Positions 6,332 through 11,079 of a stretch of 11,079 bases of DNA are shown piece after piece. Source of the DNA: Desulfobacterales bacterium (GTDB lineage: Bacteria; Desulfobacterota; Desulfobacteria; Desulfobacterales; JAFDCJ01); NCBI GenBank assembly GCA_020345785.1, contig CP070771.1, positions 7,193,861-7,204,939 on the forward strand, read 5' to 3'. A program made the translations under genes and the position numbers. Under the pieces are notes generated by a model. The model did no database searches, was not told the DNA's origin, and was given only the letters and a program-made list of their open reading frames with translations. Position 1 is the first letter of the stretch. Each line of letters begins with the position of its first letter.

Positions 6332-6838
6332 TCAAATTTCCTGTCTCAATGTGTATTCGGCCAGCAGACTTTGTTTTAAATAATGGTTTTCCGGATCGGC
6401 AAAGTAGGTCTTAAAGATCTTGAGACTTGCGGCGCGCAAGACGTTGGGCACAACCTTCACCGCGCTGTTTTTATACAGGGGGTTCAGGCGGGCCAGGTCG
6501 CAACAAGTTCCGCCGCCCATAACATCTTCATAAGCGTAAACGATTCTGCCGATACCGGCTATTATTAGCGCACTGTAACACATCAAACAAGGTTCCATGG
6601 TACTGAAGGTCGTTATTTGGCCCCAATCGATGTGATAATGCTTATCCGTCAAACGCCGCAAGGCAATCATTTCGGCGTGATCGATTTCATTGCAGCGCTT
6701 TCCAACGGTGCCTTCCCGATGGCCGGTTGCCAGGATGTTATCCCGGTAAACCAGGACACAGCCAACCGGGAACTCGCCGGCCGCCAAAGCCTGTTCAGCC
6801 TGCTCCAAAGCCTGTCTCATAAAGTGCTCGTCGTCCAT
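6332..6838 (-). CDS. Nucleoside deaminase, TadA/CDA fold
   Basis: A zinc-dependent deaminase of 168 aa with the cytidine deaminase fold. FPVGCVLV (23-30) is the substrate-strand motif. H54-A-E56 supplies one zinc ligand and the catalytic glutamate, and E82-P-C84-x2-C87 supplies the other two ligands. VYAYEDVMGGG (100-110) resembles the VYGAxDPKAG strand of TadA. TadA edits A34 of tRNA-Arg to inosine, which would fit the translation genes next door. However, the NEIDHAEM context and GHREGT, in place of the WNR-type substrate loop, differ from typical TadA. A free-base or nucleoside deaminase is also possible, so no symbol is given. It starts 73 bp after the HsdR-N gene; the start has only a weak AGG. 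Confidence 0.85.
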   Translation of the reverse strand: MDDEHFMRQALEQAEQALAAGEFPVGCVLVYRDNILATGHREGTVGKRCNEIDHAEMIALRRLTDKHYHIDWGQITTFSTMEPCLMCYSALIIAGIGRIVYAYEDVMGGGTCCDLARLNPLYKNSAVKVVPNVLRAASLKIFKTYFADPENHYLKQSLLAEYTLRQEI

Positions 6839-6911
6839 TTGGCAGTGCCTGTCTGAAAACGATTAGTTTTTCGAAACTTAAGAAGAAAACCCTAAGAAAA
6901 GCTTAAATACG

Positions 6912-7463
6912 TTACAATTTGCATATATTCTCATCGCACGGACAGCTGTCATCCACTTCATAGCAATAAACGATTCTGGCCTCCATTGCGACCCGCCAGG
7001 AGGGGATCGCTTTGAAATCGTTACGGGCAGCAATATTTTCCAGTTCCAATCTCGAAGGAATGCTCTCCAACCCCACAGCGAAGACCTGGCCGGAGGAACC
7101 TTCAAGAATCTCGGCATCTTCGCCGTTGGTTACCACCGCGACCGGTATCTGATACGGCGCTGCGATACGCGATGCGGCCAGCACCGGACGACGTCGCGTA
7201 ACCAGGGAACCGGGACCATATTTAACAATCATGCAAATTCTGCTGGACAGGTTGATTAAAAAATCAATTTTAACGATTGCCCGTTTATCTCCGGCTTGGA
7301 CCAACAATTTTTTCCGCGGTTCGATGTCACTTTTAAGATATCCTCGCCGGTTTATGAGCAAGCGTGCTATTTTTTGCCGGTATCTTTCATCATGGGTGTC
7401 TTTTATGCTCGCGCCGGTAATAAAATCATTAAGTTCGCCGAGTATTAAGTGATGTCCGTTCAT
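6912..7463 (-). CDS. HsdR N-terminal-domain (HSDR_N_2-like) protein
   Basis: A 183-aa stand-alone protein resembling the N-terminal nuclease domain of type I restriction R subunits. Visible motifs are DTHDERYRQKIARLLINRRGY (helical N-part), D67 in AIVKIDFLI, the KYGPGSLVTRRRP loop (K81), and VVTNGEDAEIL (110-120). In active PD-(D/E)xK nucleases an acidic residue sits two before the Lys; here it is Ile79. Activity is therefore doubtful and a nucleic-acid-binding role is possible. The C-terminus is cysteine-rich (C167, C174, C176, C181), perhaps metal-binding. No hsdM, hsdS or helicase lies nearby, so this is not a restriction system. ATG 7463 is chosen; GTG 7490 would add nine residues. Neither has a convincing Shine-Dalgarno. 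Confidence 0.75.
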   Translation of the reverse strand: MNGHHLILGELNDFITGASIKDTHDERYRQKIARLLINRRGYLKSDIEPRKKLLVQAGDKRAIVKIDFLINLSSRICMIVKYGPGSLVTRRRPVLAASRIAAPYQIPVAVVTNGEDAEILEGSSGQVFAVGLESIPSRLELENIAARNDFKAIPSWRVAMEARIVYCYEVDDSCPCDENICKL

Positions 7464-7536
7464 TGGTGCAAATTTAGCCCTATTAATCACTCCGAAATAG
7501 CCGGGTGCAGCGAAACGGATATCCCATTTACCGGGG

Positions 7537-7650
7537 AATTGAAAAATGAAGATTGCAAATTGAATATTTATTGATGTCGCTTCGCTCCGTCTATTTTTTA
7601 TAATCGAAAAAATACCTTAAATATTCAATAGTCAATCTGCAATATTCAAT
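7537..7650. repeat. Heptamer-ended inverted-repeat element A (copy 2)
   Basis: The left arm is AATTGAA, AAATGAA, GATTGCA, AATTGAA (7537-7564). The right arm is ATTCAAT, AGTCAAT, CTGCAAT, ATTCAAT (7623-7650). The arms pair over about 33 bp with roughly six mismatches. The centre, GATGTCGCTTCGCTCCGTC (7573-7591), matches 731-749 of copy 1 with three differences, and CCTTAAATATTCAAT before the right arm is shared too. It sits in the divergent 337-bp gap between the HsdR-N gene and the dGTPase gene, in the same orientation as copy 1. Confidence 0.85.
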
Positions 7651-7736
7651 CGATAAGAAGTTCAAGGATATCTCAAATCGATTTCAATGGACAACGTTCA
7701 GAAAAAATTTTTTTGAGAACCTAAATATAATATTCC

Positions 7737-7766
7737 TTTACAAAAAAACATACTTGGGGGTAATAT
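7737..7766 (+). promoter_or_regulatory. Candidate promoter of the dGTPase-ykgJ operon
   Basis: TTTACA (7737-7742), 18 bp, then TAATAT (7761-7766) on the plus strand. Transcription would begin near 7775, about 25 nt before the ATG. A perfect TATAAT lies at 7726-7731 but has no -35 partner at the right distance. The remainder of the 7464-7800 gap holds element A copy 2 and AT-rich sequence. Confidence 0.35.
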
Positions 7767-7800
7767 AACACCTTTTTTAAAATTGTTAAGTCAGGCTATT

Positions 7801-8856
7801 ATGTCCATTAGAGAAGAATTCGAAAAACGTGAAAGAAATTTTATGTCTGATTTCGGCTGCTTGAGTGCCGAAACCAGGGGGCGCGCGGTAAAAGAAAAAC
7901 CCTGTCCGGTGCGCACCGCTTTTCAACTGGATCGCGATCGCATTGTTTATTCAAATGCTTTCAGACGGTTAAAACATAAAACCCAAGTCTTTCTCTCGCC
8001 GCTGGGCGATGATTACCGCACGCGCCTAACCCACACCCTTGAGGTGGCGCAGATGGCGAGGGCTATTGCACGGGCGCTGCTTTTAAACGAAGACCTGGTT
8101 GAAGCCATTGCGCTGGGACATGATCTCGGCCACACGCCCTTCGGGCACAGCGGTGAGATCGTACTTAAGGAGATTTTTTCGGCCGATTTTTCACACAACG
8201 AACAGAGCCTGCGCGTTGTTGAAATTTTGGAAAATAACGGTAACGGACTCAATCTGACGTACGAGGTTCGAGACGGAATACGGAAGCACTCAAAGGGATT
8301 CGGTAAAATTATTCCCGAAAATGCCGATGAACTGGCCGATACTTACGAGGGCCAGGTGGCCAGAATTGCCGATATCATGGCTTACCTGAATCATGATCTG
8401 GAAGATGCGATTCGAAGCGGTGTGATCAAGGCTGAACAGGTGCCCGCCGAGTGCACCAATGTCCTCGGGTTCACCCATTCGGATCGTGCGACGACCATGA
8501 TCCGGGACCTGATTTCATCGACCAAAGTATGCGAAGGCAGGCTTTCTCTGCAGATGAGCCCTGGGGTGGACTCGGCCATGTCGCAGCTGCGAATTTTTTT
8601 ATACGACAACGTCTATCGATCCCCGCGCGTGCACCGACACTTTGAAAAGGCCAAGAAGATTTTGTCAGAACTTTACAGCTTTCTGATCGAAAATGAGCAG
8701 ACGCTTCTCGAAAATTTACGTGAACTTCAAATGACAGGTTGCTGCAACAACGAGCAGACCAGGGAAAGAATCGTTTGTGATTTAATCGCCAGTATGACCG
8801 ACCGCTATGCCATGAACCTTTACAAGAAGCTATTTTTTCCGATTCCGTTGGTCTGA
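7801..8856 (+). CDS. dgt: dGTPase-like HD-domain triphosphohydrolase
   Basis: Probably a deoxyguanosinetriphosphate triphosphohydrolase-like enzyme that removes tripolyphosphate from dNTPs. It has 351 aa, the length of the shorter bacterial type rather than the roughly 500-aa E. coli Dgt. The FQLDRDRIVYSNAFRRLKHKTQVF signature spans residues 41-64. The HD-site residues are H78 (RTRLTHTLEV), H107-D108 (GHDLGHTPFGH, with H111 and H116) and D191 (VARIADIMAYLNHDLEDA). HNEQSLRV and GIRKHSKG line the active site. ATG 7801 is chosen because TCAGG precedes it and the family begins MxIREEFE; an upstream TTG (7783) is in frame but less likely. Its stop overlaps the next start (TGATG). Substrate specificity cannot be read from the sequence. 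Confidence 0.92.
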   Translation: MSIREEFEKRERNFMSDFGCLSAETRGRAVKEKPCPVRTAFQLDRDRIVYSNAFRRLKHKTQVFLSPLGDDYRTRLTHTLEVAQMARAIARALLLNEDLVEAIALGHDLGHTPFGHSGEIVLKEIFSADFSHNEQSLRVVEILENNGNGLNLTYEVRDGIRKHSKGFGKIIPENADELADTYEGQVARIADIMAYLNHDLEDAIRSGVIKAEQVPAECTNVLGFTHSDRATTMIRDLISSTKVCEGRLSLQMSPGVDSAMSQLRIFLYDNVYRSPRVHRHFEKAKKILSELYSFLIENEQTLLENLRELQMTGCCNNEQTRERIVCDLIASMTDRYAMNLYKKLFFPIPLV

Positions 8857-9473
8857 TGGATGCCTCCATGGTCTCGATGCCCACCATCTTCAGCCCCGAC
8901 GCTGAAATCCTAACCATCTTTTTTGAAAGACTGCGCTACTTGTTTGCCGAAATGGATCGAGCGTATGCGGCCGCGTCCGGTCACTACGGGTTTGAATGTG
9001 CGGGATGCGAGGACAACTGCTGCCAGACGCGTTTTTATCACCATACCTATCTGGAATACCTGTTTATTCGTGAAGGTTTTGACACATTGGAACGGCCTCA
9101 ACGGCAACGGGTGCGGACGACGGCGCAAGCGGTTTGTCGACAAATCGCGCAGGCCGATCATGACGGAAAGTCCCTGCGGCTGATGTGCCCGCTAAACAAT
9201 GAGGGCCTGTGTACCCTGTACGCCTATCGGCCGATGATTTGCCGGCTGCATGGAATTCCCCATGAACTTCATAAGCCTGGCGGGCCGGTGGTCCATGGCC
9301 CGGGATGTGCCATTTTCGACGAACGATGCTCCAGTCAAACATATTACCAATTCGATCGCACCCCTTTTTATTTAGAGATGGCCGGCCTTGAGAATTCCTT
9401 TAAACGGGCGGCGGGGCTGACGGGCAGAGTAAAGTTGACGGTTGCCGAGATGATCGTGGGCGATGACAGATGA
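8856..9473 (+). CDS. YkgJ-type cysteine-cluster protein (first copy)
   Basis: A 205-aa soluble protein of the putative zinc/iron-chelating family (YkgJ type, CxxCxxCC-like). Possible ligands are C48-x2-C51-x3-C55-C56 (ECAGCEDNCC), then C111, C119, C129 and H132 (MCPL, GLCTLYAYRPMICRLHG), and C151 and C158. LCTLYAYRPMICRLHG matches the family pattern of Cys, Tyr, RP and CR. The biochemical role of the family is unknown; an Fe-S or Zn site is inferred. ATG 8856 overlaps the dGTPase stop by one base, so translation is probably coupled. In-frame ATGs at 8868 and 8877 are possible starts. No signal peptide or membrane segment is visible. Confidence 0.85.
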   Translation: MDASMVSMPTIFSPDAEILTIFFERLRYLFAEMDRAYAAASGHYGFECAGCEDNCCQTRFYHHTYLEYLFIREGFDTLERPQRQRVRTTAQAVCRQIAQADHDGKSLRLMCPLNNEGLCTLYAYRPMICRLHGIPHELHKPGGPVVHGPGCAIFDERCSSQTYYQFDRTPFYLEMAGLENSFKRAAGLTGRVKLTVAEMIVGDDR

Positions 9474-9477
9474 CCCG

Positions 9478-9530
9478 CCGTCGCCCTGCGGGCTTCCGAC
9501 TTCGTCACGCTTGCAGCGTGACTACGACGG
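9478..9530. repeat. Nested palindromic structure after the first ykgJ gene
   Basis: An outer stem, CCGTCG/CGACGG (9478-9483, 9525-9530), encloses GCCC-TGC-GGGC (9483-9493) and a perfect 7-bp hairpin, GTCACGC-TTGCA-GCGTGAC (9504-9522). It starts four bases after the ykgJ stop. There is no T-run, so it is more like a REP-type palindrome or an mRNA 3' stabiliser than an intrinsic terminator. Confidence 0.6.
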
Positions 9531-9547
9531 GACAGGATGGCGCGGCA

Positions 9548-9991
9548 GGCAGAGGGCAGAGAGCATAGCGCATGGAGCATAGCGTAGATGAGGAACGGGG
9601 CGGTGGGAAGGCGGAAGGATAAAGGTTAAAGGCTGAAGGTAAAAGGTGGAGGGGTGAAGCATAGGGCAAAGGGCAGAAAAAAGAGAAGGTGGGAAGGTGA
9701 GAAGGTGAGAAAAAAAAGCTCATAGCTCTTTTACCGTGCACCTCACACCATACACCTTAAACCGTATACCTTATACCTTCTCGTGCCTTTAACCCTGAAC
9801 CCTGAACCTCTGAACGATTTAAACCAACATAACGACCTAAAGGACCTCAACCATCAAAACGAACTGAACGATCTTAACGATCTCAACGAACCAAACGATC
9901 TAAACGATCCTAACGATCCAAATTTATCCCGTTAAACCTTTTTGTCTTTTGTTTAACTGGGACGATCTCAACCATCACAACGAACATAACC
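9548..9991. repeat. Composite heptamer/nonamer repeat, copy 2 (between ykgJ genes)
   Basis: It fills most of the 527-bp gap between the ykgJ genes. Six heptamers run 9548-9589 (GGCAGAG, AGCATAG types). Eleven run 9602-9678 (AGGCGGA, AGGATAA, AGGTTAA types). Seven run 9734-9782 (CCGTGCA, CCTTAAA types), and three run 9786-9806 (CCCTGAA type). Eleven nonamers run 9826-9924 (ATCTTAACG, ATCTCAACG types). The core 9912-9965, with palindrome CCCGTTAAAC/GTTTAACTGGG (9928-9961), is a perfect inverted copy of 4803-4856. Three more nonamers (9965-9991) reach to ten bases before the next ATG. Confidence 0.88.
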
Positions 9992-10000
9992 ACCAGGGCC

Positions 10001-10783
10001 ATGAAATACTTCGATATCGAGGAAATGGATAATCTGCCCGGTGTTCGAATCAAAGAAGGGGACACCTTCCGTTTTCGATGCCATCCGGATGTGGGATGCT
10101 TTAACCGGTGCTGTCACAATTTGAATCTTTTTTTATACCCCTATGATGTCCTGCGCCTGAAACAATTTCTGCAAATGTCCTCGGATGCGTTTCTGGATAA
10201 ATACGTGGACATTGTCATGCGGCCTTCCAATTATTTCCCCGAGGTACTTTTGCGCATGTCGGATAATACCGGCAATGCCTGTCCTTTCGTGGGCGAAAGC
10301 GGCTGCGCTGTCTATGATCACCGCCCGGATACCTGTCGCAACTTTCCGGTCGAGCAGGGGGTGCTTTACAATGCTGCCCAAAGAAAGGCGGAGCCGGTTT
10401 ATTTCTTTCGTCCACCGGATTTTTGTCTCGGTAAGCATGAAACGCAAGTTTGGAGAATAACGGATTGGGTCGCCGATCAGGAGACCGAGCAGTATTATAA
10501 TATGACGATTCGGTGGGCAGAGTTAAAGAAATTGTTTCAAAAGGATCCCTGGGGCTTTGAGGGCCCCGAGGGGCCCCGAGCCAAAATGGCTTTTATGGCC
10601 ACTTACAACATCGATCGCTTTCGGGATTTTGTTTTTCAGAGCAGTTTTTTGAAACGCTACCTGATTAAATCCACCTTGCGCAAGCAGCTGAAAACCGATG
10701 ATGCAGCTTTGTTGAAATTTGGTTTTGAGTGGGTAAAGGTGTTTATTTGGGGCATGCAGAGTAAGGATATTAAACAAAAGTAG
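10001..10783 (+). CDS. YkgJ-type cysteine-cluster protein (second copy)
   Basis: A 260-aa member of the same putative metal-chelating family. The clusters are C27-x5-C33-x3-C37-C38 (RCHPDVGCFNRCC), C94, C102 and C112 (ACPFVGESGCAVYDHRPDTCRNF) and C142 (DFCLG). The CAVYDHRPDTCRNFP stretch is the strongest family match. The C-terminal 110 residues are helical and aromatic-rich, without cysteines or clear membrane segments. It shares cluster spacing but little other sequence with the 8856-9473 product, so the pair is old or independently recruited. ATG 10001 is preceded by a weak CAGGG and by repeat DNA almost up to the ribosome-binding site. Its substrate, metal and function are unknown. Confidence 0.85.
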   Translation: MKYFDIEEMDNLPGVRIKEGDTFRFRCHPDVGCFNRCCHNLNLFLYPYDVLRLKQFLQMSSDAFLDKYVDIVMRPSNYFPEVLLRMSDNTGNACPFVGESGCAVYDHRPDTCRNFPVEQGVLYNAAQRKAEPVYFFRPPDFCLGKHETQVWRITDWVADQETEQYYNMTIRWAELKKLFQKDPWGFEGPEGPRAKMAFMATYNIDRFRDFVFQSSFLKRYLIKSTLRKQLKTDDAALLKFGFEWVKVFIWGMQSKDIKQK

Positions 10784-10837
10784 TTTCTGCGGCGGGTTGC
10801 TGAAATTTTAGAACAAGTGCTCTCAGGACCATGCCCC

Positions 10838-11004
10838 GTCAGTGGTCAGTTGTCGTTGGTCCGTTGCGGAAAAACAAAATCCCTTGTGTTGCCTGCACTC
10901 GCAGAGGGCAGATTCCACCCGACCTGTTCGTTGAATCAATAATCGGTTTAAAAATTAATTACTTATTAGGTATCAACAGACAACGGACATCGGACAACTG
11001 ACAG
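10838..11004. repeat. Heptamer-ended inverted-repeat element D
   Basis: The left arm has four heptamers: GTCAGTG, GTCAGTT, GTCGTTG, GTCCGTT (10838-10865). The right arm has four inverted heptamers: CAACAGA, CAACGGA, CATCGGA, CAACTGA (10974-11001), then CAG. The arms are imperfect reverse complements around a centre of about 108 bp with no coding potential. It takes up most of the final 296-bp non-coding stretch. After it, up to 11079, I see only a short GGCG/CGCC stem near 11050 and a run of eight C at 11071-11078. Confidence 0.8.
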
Positions 11005-11079
11005 CTTTATGAGTTACCCGCATCATCCAAATGGATTAAACGACCCCCGGCGGCATGACGCCTACCTTATCCCCCCCCA

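Noticed and set aside
6912..7463. Restriction-modification or defence island
   Set aside because: Only a small HsdR-N domain is present, with no methylase, specificity or motor subunit, and the neighbours are housekeeping genes.
9505..9741. Minus-strand open frame of 78 codons with PSAFPPP/LCSMRYALC text
   Set aside because: It is the same artefact of heptamer arrays in the second composite copy; 7-bp units cannot encode a periodic peptide in one frame.
9826..9991. CRISPR-like short direct repeats
   Set aside because: The units are 9 bp, contiguous and degenerate, with no spacers and no cas genes in the window.
11071..11078. Run of eight C at the right edge
   Set aside because: It could be a phase-variable tract, but no gene or promoter context is visible before the window ends.

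Overview
The window looks like chromosomal DNA of a Desulfobacterota-type bacterium (former Deltaproteobacteria, probably Desulfobacterales). That placement is an inference. It rests on the infC-rpmI-rplT-pheS-pheT-merR order, the HsdR-N-like/deaminase pair, two YkgJ-type cysteine-cluster genes, mid-range GC and very repetitive intergenic DNA. No prophage, IS or CRISPR is visible.

Layout. Positions 1-7463 are read from the minus strand. In transcription order they hold an HsdR N-terminal-domain protein (6912-7463), a TadA-like nucleoside deaminase (6332-6838), infC (5474-6013, starting at AUA), rpmI (5090-5287), rplT (4412-4762), pheS (3276-4283), pheT (845-3262), a small MerR regulator (328-678), tRNA-Gly(CCC) with its own promoter and encoded CCA (193-268), and a terminator (23-42). 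From 7801 the genes run on the plus strand: a dGTPase-like HD hydrolase (7801-8856), a YkgJ-family protein overlapping it by one base (8856-9473), a 527-bp repeat-filled gap, and a second YkgJ-family protein (10001-10783). The rest, to 11079, is non-coding.

How the genes work together. The minus-strand block is a translation operon: initiation factor IF3, ribosomal proteins bL35 and bL20, and both subunits of phenylalanyl-tRNA synthetase, with a glycine tRNA at its end. The leaders of infC and rpmI carry hairpins where feedback control by IF3 and L20 would be expected. The plus-strand block couples a nucleotide-pool hydrolase to a metal-binding protein of unknown role.

Most unusual content. 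Almost every larger intergenic gap is filled by degenerate tandem arrays with a 7-bp period, and in one family a 9-bp period. Four elements (695-828, 4311-4409, 7537-7650, 10838-11004) share one plan: about four heptamers, a centre of roughly 50-110 bp, then about four heptamers in inverted orientation. Their heptamer sequences fall into three unrelated types. A fifth, larger composite occurs twice in inverted orientation, inside the rpmI-rplT gap (4764-5072) and before the second ykgJ gene (9548-9991). The two copies share a perfect 54-bp core and differ by whole heptamer or nonamer units. Both cores have the same orientation relative to the downstream start codon.
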